NCBI GenBank assembly: GCA_022822245.1
Contig: JAJECB010000509.1
Span: 1-10,467 of the forward strand
Direction of reading: 5' to 3'
DNA from: Gammaproteobacteria bacterium
GTDB taxonomy: Bacteria > Pseudomonadota > Gammaproteobacteria > HK1
Length of the DNA: 10,467 nt
Part shown: piece after piece, positions 1-6,620 of the stretch
How positions within the stretch are numbered: position 1 is the first letter of the stretch
How the letters are laid out: each line of letters begins with the position of its first letter
Translations under genes and position numbers: made by a program
The notes under the pieces: generated by a model
What the model saw: only the letters and a program-made list of their open reading frames with translations
What the model was told of the DNA's origin: nothing
The model's database searches: none

Positions 1-263
1 CACTACGTCGAAGCGGCTTGAGGGAGTACGGCCAGTCACAGCGCATGGATCGGCGTCCGCAGCAGGAAATCGGTGAATTTTGCGGGCCAGGGCGCGGGAC
101 GGCTCCGCTTCATGCCGCGTCGCACGTCCCGTGCCTCCACGGGAGACTCACCCGGACCGTGCAAGGGCCGACGGCGCCTCGTGGTGCCAGCCCGTCCTCC
201 GCGCCCTCTTTCTTTGCACCGCGCCCGGCCGACTCGCCGGCGGGGCCCCTCGGGATTGGCGCC
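1..263. other. Left-edge region with no recognisable gene
   Basis: This stretch lies downstream of the minus-strand DapA-family gene and runs to the window edge. Frames are open on both strands, as expected at this GC content, but none gives a recognisable protein, and composition looks like arginine/proline-rich noise. I see no hairpin followed by a T tract that would end the upstream gene. A GGGGCCCC self-complementary block lies about 20 bp past the stop codon, but I would not call it a terminator. Confidence 0.5.
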
Positions 264-1166
264 TCAGGCGGCGGAGCGGTCGACGCCCGTCGGGGCGACG
301 CCGAGGTCGCGGAGCATCTTCGAGAGCGTGTCCCGATCCGCCGCGGTGGCCGGGCGGCGCGGCGGCCGGGGCGCCCCGCAGGGCATGCCGACCAGCTCGA
401 GCCCGAGCTTGGTTCGCGCGACGGAGCCGTCGGTCGCGTTGACGATCGGGAGGATGCGGTCCGAGAGCGCCCTCCCCGCGGCGTGGTCGCCTTCGTTCAC
501 CGTGAGGTCGAACAGCCGCGCCGACATCTCCGGAATCACGTTGCCCGAGACGGAGACCCATCCTTTCGCACCCAGCAGGAAGCCGTCGTAGGCGTGAAAC
601 CCGGCGAACACCGTCATCCGATCGCCCGCCTCGCGCCGGATGGCCTGGATGCGTGCGATGTCGCCGCTCGACTCCTTGATGTAGCGAATCGTGTCGATCC
701 CCGAAAGGCGCGCCACGAGCGGCGGCTCGAGGTCGACGTTGGCGTAGAAGGGGTTGTTGTAGAGCATGATGGGAATGGAGACGCTCTCGCCGATGCGCCG
801 GTAGTGGAGGAAGATCTCCTCCGCGTCCGGCTCGCAGTAGAAGGGCGGGACAATCATGAGCGCATCCGCGCCCGCCGCTTCGGCCTCCCGGCTGTAGCGG
901 ACGGCGGTCTCCGTCCACTCCGCCGCGGTCCCGACGACGATCGGGATGCGGCCGGCCGCCTGGTCGACGGTGGCCTCGATGAGCCGTGCGCGCTCGTCGT
1001 CGCTCACGCTCAGGAACTCGCCCGTGCTCCCGAGAATGATGAGGCCGGGGACCCCGCTCCGGATCTGCCACTCCACGAGGTTCCGAAGCGCCCGCTCGTC
1101 GACGGACGCCCCGTCTCGCGTGAATGGGGTGATCAGTACCGTGTAGCTGCCGCGAAGCTCTTTCAC
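264..1166 (-). CDS. Dihydrodipicolinate synthase / N-acetylneuraminate lyase family aldolase-lyase
   Basis: A 300-residue class I aldolase-type TIM-barrel enzyme, about the usual length of the DapA/NanA family. Seen: the substrate-carboxylate loop GSTGE (residues 46-50), the catalytic tyrosine in LYNNP (Tyr136), the Schiff-base lysine in IKESSGD (Lys164), and the later SGNVIP segment (207-212). Family members condense or cleave pyruvate (or a 2-oxo acid) through a lysine imine in the cytosol. GSTGE resembles the lyase and deaminase branches more than the GTTGE of classical DapA, so lysine biosynthesis is not the first guess. The GTG start is chosen because AGGAG sits six bases upstream; the longer frame up to 1355 would overlap the divergent gene. 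It is transcribed away from a second DapA-family gene. It could be a 1-pyrroline-4-hydroxy-2-carboxylate deaminase, a sugar-acid lyase or dehydratase, or a related enzyme. The family is sure, the substrate is not. Confidence 0.9.
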   Translation of the reverse strand: MKELRGSYTVLITPFTRDGASVDERALRNLVEWQIRSGVPGLIILGSTGEFLSVSDDERARLIEATVDQAAGRIPIVVGTAAEWTETAVRYSREAEAAGADALMIVPPFYCEPDAEEIFLHYRRIGESVSIPIMLYNNPFYANVDLEPPLVARLSGIDTIRYIKESSGDIARIQAIRREAGDRMTVFAGFHAYDGFLLGAKGWVSVSGNVIPEMSARLFDLTVNEGDHAAGRALSDRILPIVNATDGSVARTKLGLELVGMPCGAPRPPRRPATAADRDTLSKMLRDLGVAPTGVDRSAA

Positions 1167-1172
1167 CGTTTG

Positions 1173-1177
1173 CTCCT
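1173..1177 (-). promoter_or_regulatory. Ribosome binding site of the minus-strand DapA-family gene
   Basis: AGGAG on the minus strand, six bases before the GTG at 1166. It fixes the start at VKELRGSYTV rather than at one of the upstream in-frame start codons. Confidence 0.7.
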
Positions 1178-1235
1178 GTCTCGTCGACCCCACGCTGCCC
1201 CGGCCGGCCGGAGGCCCGGCCGCGTGCTCGGGGAC

Positions 1236-1249
1236 CCGTCGTTCGACGG
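1236..1249. promoter_or_regulatory. Candidate operator palindrome
   Basis: CCGTCG-TT-CGACGG is a perfect inverted repeat with six-base arms and a two-base spacer. It sits roughly in the middle of the divergent spacer, next to the weak TACCAT element. Compact palindromes in such positions are often bound by a dimeric regulator. No regulator gene lies in the window, and short palindromes are common in GC-rich DNA. Confidence 0.25.
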
Positions 1250-1326
1250 TACCATTCGTGCGATGGGCGGTCCACACTCCGTGGCGGCCGGGCCCGGCGG
1301 GGACCAGTGGGAAGAAGGGGGAGGCA

Positions 1327-2289
1327 ATGCGCCACGTTGAGCTCACCGACGTCATAGTCGCGACCGTGCTGCCGTTCGATGAGCGGGGAGGTATCGACTG
1401 GGACAGCTATCGGCGGCTGCTCGACTACTGCGCGACCCCGGACGGGATCGGGGCGGTATTCGTCAACGGCCATGCCGGCGAGGGCGCGGCGCTGACGCGC
1501 GAGGAGCGTATCCGGGTCATCGAGACGACGCGGGACCACCTCGGCCCTTCGAGGCTGCTCCTCGCGGGCGTCATCCCGTACTGCACGAGGGAAGCCGTCG
1601 AGCAGGCCTGCGACGCGAAGGCGCACGGGGCCGACGTGGCCGTCCTGTTTCCCATCCCGAGCTTCGCCGCGGGAGGCGCCGGCACCACGGCCCCGGTGAC
1701 CTACGTGCGAACCGTGGTGGAGGAGGCCGGCATGCCGGTCTCCATATTCCAGTATCCCCTGGCCTCCGGCTGCGGTTATCCGACGGAGACCCTGATGCGG
1801 ATCGCCGCGTTGCCGGGCGTCGTCGCCATCAAGGAGGGCAGCGACACGATGACCGCATACGAGGACAACTACCGGCGCCTCAAGTCCGAGGCTCCGCGCG
1901 TCGCCATGCTCCCCTCGAACTTCGACTGGTTCCTCGCCCAGTGCGCGGTGGGGGCGGACGGGATCCTGTCGGGGCTCGCGAACCTCACCCCCCACCTCCT
2001 GGTGGACCTCTGGCGGGCGACGAAGGCCCTTGACCTTGGCGCGATGCGCGATGCCGCCGACCGGCTCCATCCCATCGTGCGCACGATCTACGGAGCGCCG
2101 CCGCGCATGGACATGCATACGCGGATCAAGGCGGGGCTCGAGCACCTCGGCGTCATCGACTGCGCCATGCCCCGCGCGCCCCTCCTGCCCATCTCCGACG
2201 ATCTGGCTACGCACGTCGCCCGGACCGTGGACGGGGCCGGCCTCGCCCGCCTCGTTCCGACTCCGTTGCCCCGGGTCCCGGCCGCGTAG
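1327..2289 (+). CDS. Divergent dihydrodipicolinate synthase family protein (GHAGE-type)
   Basis: A 320-residue protein of the DapA/NanA class I aldolase family. Seen: the barrel start LTDVIVATVLPFDERGGID, a phosphate/carboxylate-loop equivalent GHAGEG (48-53), a tyrosine in IFQYP (Tyr143), the Schiff-base lysine in VVAIKEGSD (Lys169), and a downstream GADGILSGLANLTP segment (209-222). The two threonines of the classical GTTGE loop are replaced by His-Ala, so substrate recognition should differ from DapA, while the lysine imine chemistry looks intact. The ATG at 1327 is chosen because AAGGGGGAGG lies just upstream and the protein begins at the usual family N-terminus; the in-frame ATG at 1258 would add 23 unlikely residues. 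It is divergent from the other DapA-family gene, with which it shares only family-level resemblance, and convergent with the FAD dehydrogenase. The substrate is unknown. Confidence 0.88.
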   Translation: MRHVELTDVIVATVLPFDERGGIDWDSYRRLLDYCATPDGIGAVFVNGHAGEGAALTREERIRVIETTRDHLGPSRLLLAGVIPYCTREAVEQACDAKAHGADVAVLFPIPSFAAGGAGTTAPVTYVRTVVEEAGMPVSIFQYPLASGCGYPTETLMRIAALPGVVAIKEGSDTMTAYEDNYRRLKSEAPRVAMLPSNFDWFLAQCAVGADGILSGLANLTPHLLVDLWRATKALDLGAMRDAADRLHPIVRTIYGAPPRMDMHTRIKAGLEHLGVIDCAMPRAPLLPISDDLATHVARTVDGAGLARLVPTPLPRVPAA

Positions 2290-2337
2290 CAGGTCCGGCC
2301 GACTCCGTGGACCGGCGGAGAGGGGAGGTCGCGCCGG

Positions 2338-2364
2338 GCGGGCCGGCGGGACGGAACGGCCCGC
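2338..2364. terminator. GC hairpin between convergent genes, possible bidirectional terminator
   Basis: GCGGGCCG (2338..2345) and CGGCCCGC (2357..2364) form a perfect 8-bp stem around an 11-base loop. It lies in the 90-bp gap between the convergent ends of the plus-strand DapA-family gene and the FAD dehydrogenase gene. No T tract follows on either strand, so it is not a canonical intrinsic terminator. Confidence 0.3.
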
Positions 2365-2379
2365 TGCGCGGGAGGAGTC

Positions 2380-3639
2380 TCACGCAGGCGCGACCCCTCT
2401 CGTGAAGCGGGTGGGAGCGAAGGGTGCCAGATCGACCTCTGGTGGACTGCCGACGGCGAGCGAAGTGACGAGCCGCCCCGTGATGGCGGCAAAGGCGAGC
2501 CCCATGTGTCCGTGGCCGAACGCCAACAGGACTCTCGGCTCGCCCGGGCAGGGACCGATGACGGGGAGCGAGTCCGGGGTCGAGGGCCGCGGCCCCATCC
2601 ACCACCCGGCGCCGGAAAGGTCGAGGCCGGGAACGTAGTCCTCCGCCTGGGCCAGCATTCGCCGCGCGCGCCCCACGTTCGGGGGTGAGTCCACGCGGGC
2701 GAACTCGGCCATGCCGGTCACTCGGATTCCGTGCTCCATGGGGGTGATCACGACATTGCGGTCCGAGAGGGTAACGGGTGCGGTGAGCCGCACACCGTCC
2801 CCCGGGGCCATCAGGTGGTAGCCGCGTTCCGCCGCCAGCATCACGCGCAGACCGAGGTGCCGGACCAACGTCCCCGACCACACTCCGGCCGCAACCACGA
2901 CTCGCTGCGCGGCGATGGACTCTCCGGCCAGCACGACCTGCGGCCGCTCGCCGCCTTCGACGGCGCGCACCTCAGCCTCGACCACCCGGCCACCGCGACG
3001 GCGGAAATCCGCCGCCAGCATCTGAACGAGGCGGCGAGGGTTGGTCGTATGCCGGGTGGTCGGCGACACGACGCCGCAACGGGCGCGCGCACCGAGGGCC
3101 GGCTCCCGGTTCCGGACCGAATCGGCATCCAGCTCTTCCAGCGGCACCCCGTGCGCCCGTGCGACGTCGTGGACGGGACGGGCTTGAGCGAGCGATTCCT
3201 CGGAGTCGTATATGAACATCATTCCCCGGGGCCGGACGAGACTCTCCGCCCCGGCGTCCTGCAATAGGGGATCGAGGGCTTCGAACACGCGCTCGCACAG
3301 AGTCGCACGGGCCCGGGAGGCGGCGCGATACCGGGCAGGCGTGCTGGTGGCGACGAAACGGGCGAACCACGGGAGCAGCCGCGGCAGGAGGGAAACCTCG
3401 ATGGCCAGCGGCTTCCTCGGATCCAGCCACAGCGACGGGACGCGAGACAGGATCCCGGGGGTTGCGACCGGAGCGATCAGGCTGACCCCGAACCCGCCCG
3501 AGTTGCCCGCCGAGCACGCTTCTCCAGGCGGGTCACGGGTCACGACGGTCACGGAGAAACCTTCTCGCTGGAGGTAGCGGGCGCAGCAGATCCCGACGAT
3601 TCCGGCCCCCACGACGATCGCGTCCCTCCGCCCGTTCAT
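2380..3639 (-). CDS. FAD-dependent oxidoreductase, D-amino-acid dehydrogenase (DadA)-like
   Basis: A 419-residue member of the DAO/DadA flavoprotein family, close to the usual 410-430. Seen: the N-terminal dinucleotide motif AIVVGAGIVG (7-16) for FAD; CSAGNSGGFG (42-51), where DadA proteins carry a similar Ser/Asn/Gly-rich flavin loop; VVVAAGVWS (247-255); AERGYH (270-275); and the C-terminal flavin/substrate signature GPRPSTPDSLPVIG (349-362) followed by GHGHMGL (375-381). Such enzymes oxidise D-amino or secondary amino acids to imino or oxo acids and usually pass electrons to the respiratory chain. No signal peptide or membrane segment beyond the Rossmann strand is apparent. The start matches the family N-terminus, but no good Shine-Dalgarno sequence precedes it. 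Next to DapA-family genes, a D-hydroxyproline dehydrogenase is a plausible specific role; glycine, sarcosine or D-alanine oxidation are alternatives. Confidence 0.9.
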   Translation of the reverse strand: MNGRRDAIVVGAGIVGICCARYLQREGFSVTVVTRDPPGEACSAGNSGGFGVSLIAPVATPGILSRVPSLWLDPRKPLAIEVSLLPRLLPWFARFVATSTPARYRAASRARATLCERVFEALDPLLQDAGAESLVRPRGMMFIYDSEESLAQARPVHDVARAHGVPLEELDADSVRNREPALGARARCGVVSPTTRHTTNPRRLVQMLAADFRRRGGRVVEAEVRAVEGGERPQVVLAGESIAAQRVVVAAGVWSGTLVRHLGLRVMLAAERGYHLMAPGDGVRLTAPVTLSDRNVVITPMEHGIRVTGMAEFARVDSPPNVGRARRMLAQAEDYVPGLDLSGAGWWMGPRPSTPDSLPVIGPCPGEPRVLLAFGHGHMGLAFAAITGRLVTSLAVGSPPEVDLAPFAPTRFTRGVAPA

Positions 3640-3929
3640 CGGCGGCAGGCGCGGCGCCGGCTGAAGTTCGGTTTCCCTTCGCCGACTCCTGGCGCTCGAT
3701 TCCCTCCTCCAGTTCCGCGAACTCTTCCCGACGAACGGCCTTGAACCCGGACCGAGCGCGCGCCCGGATGACGGGCTCGGGAACAGGCGGCCGTTCGAAG
3801 GCCTGGCTCCGACGTTGTCGGAGAAGCGGCGCTCGCGATCCGAACCCTTGCGCCTCCGCGGTCAGTGTGCGGGGCGAGGCCACCCATAGACGCTTCGAGC
3901 CGGCAGGCACGGGCGGCGGAGTCGGGTCG
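3640..3929. other. Gap between the FAD dehydrogenase gene and the desaturase remnant
   Basis: No recognisable gene. On the minus strand the frame of the desaturase remnant stays open right through to 3636, but GC at third positions drops after about 3900 and the peptide becomes Arg/Gly/Ser/Ala noise, so I treat it as non-coding. Two adjacent inverted repeats lie here (3789..3803 and 3807..3823). They may end or stabilise messages arriving from hyuA. Confidence 0.5.
3789..3823. repeat. Two adjacent short inverted repeats, terminator-like
   Basis: The first (3789..3803) has GGCC arms around a TTCGAA core with one unpaired base. The second is CTCCGAC-GTT-GTCGGAG (3807..3823), a perfect 7-bp stem with a three-base loop. 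Neither is followed by a T run. They sit downstream of hyuA and the desaturase remnant in the minus direction, so transcript-end hairpins are the likeliest role. Confidence 0.4.
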
Positions 3930-4199
3930 GGAGGCAGGTACCGGCGCGTCGAAGGTGTAGTCGAGCTCCGTCTGCTGGCGCCGCCACGATTCGCGCATCT
4001 CCCGCCACGCCCCGAGCAGGGTTCGCGGCGCCGGCAGGTGCTCCGCAATGGCCCGATGCAGCCCCCTCGGGTTGTAGCAGGGCACGTTCGCGTACGTTCT
4101 GTGCTCGAGGTGCCGGTTCATGTGCCGGTGCAGGAACTCCGTCAGTGGATCGAGGGGGAGGTTTTTCCGTGTACGCAGGACATCGATGAAATATGGCGG
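3930..4199 (-). pseudogene. C-terminal remnant of a fatty acid desaturase
   Basis: About 90 codons, read on the minus strand immediately after the hyuA stop, match the C-terminal end of membrane fatty acid desaturases as I know that family. Seen in order: RTRKNLPLDPLTEFL, then RHMNRHLEHRTYANVPCYNP with the third histidine-box region, then GLHRAIAEHLP, RTLLGAWREMRESWRRQQ and a DYTFDAPVP tail. The canonical box is HxxHH (often NxHxEHHxY); here it reads HLEHR, so one metal-ligand histidine is an arginine. The first two histidine boxes, the membrane segments and the N-terminal two-thirds are missing: homology starts at or just after the hyuA stop. The family's usual stop after the tail is absent. 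Third codon positions are still G/C-rich in this part, so decay is recent. An ATG at 4121 could start a short product, but it could not be an active desaturase. Confidence 0.75.
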
Positions 4200-6320
4200 C
4201 TAGCCTCGCGCGGGTGCGTCCGGGGCCGGGTGGCCGTTCGGGGTGAGGGTCAGGATCCCGCCGCTTCCGGCCACCGCCGTCCAGCCCGGGGGAATGAGGG
4301 TGGTGGTGTCCTCCTGCTCGACGATGGCGGGCCCCGCGAGGCGGGCGCCGGCGGCGAGCGAGTCGCGGGCGACGACGCGGGTCTCGATCGGGGTCGGCTC
4401 GTCCGGGAACCGGGCCGTGCGGTGGGAGCCGTTGCCCGTGCCGGCGGGGTTCGGACCTTCACGGGGCAAGCCGCCGGCCGTCCCCGGCGCCGCCGCCCCC
4501 GCGGTGTCGGGCATCCGCTGCCGGTGGACGGCGCGGAGGTTGACGAAGCGCGCCGGCGCCTCGACCGCGTGTCCGTGCACCCGCTCGTGGGCGGCGAGGA
4601 AGTCCGTGTAGAGCCGTTCGAGCGCGTCGGCGGCGGCGGGATGGAACGGCACCTCCAGGTGATAGCCCTGGCCGACGTGACAGACGTCGGCGAAGTGGAG
4701 GATCTCGACGTCGTCGTTCGGGGAGAGTCCTTCGCGCTCCATGAGCTTGCGGCCCGCGGCGTCGAGCCCGGCGACGATGCGCCGCACCGGCGCCATCGCG
4801 AGCCCCGCGAACGGCTCGGCGTACGCGGTCGACACCTCGTGCTCGATCGGCGCCGCGAGGAGCCCGGCCGCGGAGAGCACGCCGGGGTGGCGGGGCACCA
4901 CCACCCGCTCGATGGCGAGGTCGTCCGCGAGCGCGCACGCGTGGAGCGGCCCCGCCCCGCCCATCGCGACGAGGGTGAACTCGCGCGGGTCGAAGCCCTG
5001 GCGGACCGAGACGAGGCGTATCCCCTCCGCCATCTGCGCGTTGACGACCTGGTGGATGCCCGCCGCCGCGTCCTCGACGCCGAGCCCGAGCGGCTCCGCG
5101 ATGTGTTCGCGAATCGCATCGCGCGCGAGTTCCGGGTCGAGATCGATGGCGCCCCCGGCGAAGTAGCGCGGGTCGAGGTAGCCGAGCACGATGGACGCGT
5201 CGGTGACGGTCGGCTCGCGGCCCCCGCGCGCGTAGCAGGCGGGGCCGGGGACCGAGCCGGCCGAACGGGGACCGACCCGAAGCCCGCCCGCGTCGTCGAG
5301 CCAGGCGATGCTCCCCCCGCCCGCCCCGATCGCGTTGACGTCCACCATCGGCACCCGCACCGGGTATCCATCGATGACCCCCTCGCTTCGAATGAGGGGC
5401 TTCGCTCCGGAAACGAGCGCGATGTCGGAGCTCGTGCCGCCCACGTCCAGGGTGATGAGGTCGTCGTGCCCGGCCGCCGCCCCCGTCGACTGGCCGCCGA
5501 TGACCCCGGCCGCCGGGCCGGAGAGAAAGAGTCGCACCGGGCGGCCGCGCGCGATGTCGGCGCTCGCGAGCCCTCCGCGAGACTGCATGATCTGGAGCGG
5601 CGCCGGCACCCCCGCATCCGCGAGGCGCCCCGCGAGCTGGGTGAGGTAGCGTCGAACCGTCGGTTTGATGTACGCATCGAAGGCGGTAACCGCGGTCCGC
5701 TCGTACTCGCGGAACGCGGGGTCGACCTCGCACGAGAGCGAGATTTCGAGCTCCGGGTGCTCCGCGCGCGCGATCTCGCGGATGCGGCGCTCGTGTGCCG
5801 GGTTGACGAACGAGAAGAGCAGGCACACCGCGATGCATTCCGCGCCGGCGGCGGCAAGCCGGCCGAGGGCGTCCCGCACCGAAGCCTCGTCGAGCGGCTC
5901 GATGATCGCTCCATCCGGGCCGACCCGTTCCCGCACCCCCAGCCGCATCGCGCGCGGGGCGAGGAAGACCGGGGTCTGGGGGTCGAGGCAGACCTCGTAC
6001 ATCTGCTGCCGCATCTGGCGCCCGATCTCGAGGGTGTCCCGGAACCCCTCGGTGGTGACGATCCCGAGCCGTCCGCCCTTTCGTTCCAGTACCGCGTTGG
6101 TCGCCACCGTGGTGCCGTGCGCGAGCTGTGCGAGGGACCCGGGCTCGACTCCCTCCGCCGCGAGGCGCTCGACGGCCGCGAGTGCGGCCTCGCCGGGGTT
6201 CGCCGGCGTGCTCGGCACCTTGAACACGATGGGCGCGCGCCCGTCTCGCACGCACACCACGTCGGTGAACGTGCCCCCCACGTCCACCCCGATCCGGTAA
6301 CCGGCTCTCGATTCAGTCAT
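4200..6320 (-). CDS. HyuA-type hydantoinase/oxoprolinase subunit A (N-methylhydantoinase A family)
   Basis: A 706-residue, full-length HyuA protein of the ASKHA ATPase fold. Seen: the N-terminal phosphate loop GVDVGGTFTD (11-20); AHGTTVATNAVLERKGG (67-83); SRGGLASADIARGRPV (247-262) and SGPAAGVIGG (267-276); the second nucleotide-binding motif LDVGGTSSDIA (291-301); GAGGGSIAW (332-340); PGPACY (358-363); and MGGAGPLHA (453-461). The family hydrolyses cyclic amides (hydantoins, 5-oxoproline) or carboxylates ketones in ATP-dependent complexes, normally with a HyuB-type partner. No hyuB lies in the window: downstream is a desaturase remnant, upstream a 300-bp gap and a sulfatase. The ATG at 6320 has GGAG four bases upstream, and the N-terminus is typical. 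The substrate is unknown. The gene may act with a HyuB encoded elsewhere, or be a stranded half of a former operon. Confidence 0.92.
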   Translation of the reverse strand: MTESRAGYRIGVDVGGTFTDVVCVRDGRAPIVFKVPSTPANPGEAALAAVERLAAEGVEPGSLAQLAHGTTVATNAVLERKGGRLGIVTTEGFRDTLEIGRQMRQQMYEVCLDPQTPVFLAPRAMRLGVRERVGPDGAIIEPLDEASVRDALGRLAAAGAECIAVCLLFSFVNPAHERRIREIARAEHPELEISLSCEVDPAFREYERTAVTAFDAYIKPTVRRYLTQLAGRLADAGVPAPLQIMQSRGGLASADIARGRPVRLFLSGPAAGVIGGQSTGAAAGHDDLITLDVGGTSSDIALVSGAKPLIRSEGVIDGYPVRVPMVDVNAIGAGGGSIAWLDDAGGLRVGPRSAGSVPGPACYARGGREPTVTDASIVLGYLDPRYFAGGAIDLDPELARDAIREHIAEPLGLGVEDAAAGIHQVVNAQMAEGIRLVSVRQGFDPREFTLVAMGGAGPLHACALADDLAIERVVVPRHPGVLSAAGLLAAPIEHEVSTAYAEPFAGLAMAPVRRIVAGLDAAGRKLMEREGLSPNDDVEILHFADVCHVGQGYHLEVPFHPAAADALERLYTDFLAAHERVHGHAVEAPARFVNLRAVHRQRMPDTAGAAAPGTAGGLPREGPNPAGTGNGSHRTARFPDEPTPIETRVVARDSLAAGARLAGPAIVEQEDTTTLIPPGWTAVAGSGGILTLTPNGHPAPDAPARG

Positions 6321-6620
6321 GCTTCTCCGCTCTCAGGACAACCTTCCGGGTTCCATCGAATCGCTCCGGTGAACCGCGCGCGCATTCCGAAGGAGACTTG
6401 TATCCATGGCTTGACGAACGTGCGGACGGTGTGGAGCGGTGGCCGCATCAGCGCGTTGTCGGATTGGCCGAAGGCGCAATCCGACAACGAGCGATCCTTG
6501 CACTCCTGTCAAGTCCTGGATAGAAGCTCCTTCCGAAGACGGTTCCTTCCGCGTCGCGTGGCACCGACGGCGCGTTCCGAGCGGGGATCGTACGCTGCTT
6601 CCGCCTCGACGGGCGCCCGG
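6321..6620. other. 300-bp gap between sulfatase and hyuA with a strong inverted repeat
   Basis: No protein-coding signal that I recognise. This region is somewhat less GC-rich than its surroundings. It should carry the hyuA promoter and the end of the sulfatase message. A perfect TTGACA hexamer on the minus strand (6512..6507) points towards hyuA, but the sequence 16-18 bases on (CGTTGT) is a poor -10. A large hairpin follows immediately (6454..6489). Confidence 0.45.
6454..6489. repeat. Inverted repeat with 13-bp perfect arms
   Basis: CGTTGTCGGATTG (6454..6466) and CAATCCGACAACG (6477..6489) are exact reverse complements around a 10-base spacer that itself can pair GCC with GGC around GAA, leaving one bulged G. 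In minus-strand RNA the tip reads GCC-UUC-GGC. The stem lies 132 bp past the sulfatase stop and about 134 bp before the hyuA start. No T tract follows on either strand. It could be a factor-dependent termination or mRNA-protecting structure, an operator, or a palindromic mobile remnant. Confidence 0.7.

Larger units (their letters stand above)
1167..1326. promoter_or_regulatory. Divergent intergenic region between two DapA-family genes
   Basis: The 160-bp spacer must hold the promoters, or at least the 5' leaders, of both divergent genes. It is GC-rich, with several self-complementary blocks (GGCCGGCC, GGCCCGGCC) and one compact palindrome at 1236..1249. TACCAT at 1250..1255 is a weak candidate -10 element for the plus-strand gene, but no convincing -35 accompanies it. 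The promoter role is inferred from gene orientation, not from a clear sigma-factor match. Confidence 0.5.

Noticed and set aside
36..113. A 25-codon minus-strand open frame (begins MKRSRPAPWPAKF).
   Set aside because: No ribosome binding site and no similarity that I recognise. A frame this short is expected by chance.
148..2214. A 688-codon minus-strand open frame crossing both DapA-family genes.
   Set aside because: It runs opposite one motif-bearing gene and in another frame of the other, with a low-complexity Arg/Gly/Pro product and no domain.
3807..3823. An intrinsic terminator with this stem.
   Set aside because: The stem is perfect but no T tract follows on either strand, so I list it only as an inverted repeat.
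3636..3929. Extension of the desaturase remnant frame as a genuine domain.
   Set aside because: Third-position GC falls and the peptide becomes Arg/Gly/Ser noise after the DAPVP tail. I keep only the family-like part as a pseudogene.
6507..6512. A complete sigma-70 promoter for hyuA built on the minus-strand TTGACA.
   Set aside because: The hexamer is perfect, but nothing near TATAAT occurs 16-18 bases downstream, so I mention it as a lead and do not call a promoter.
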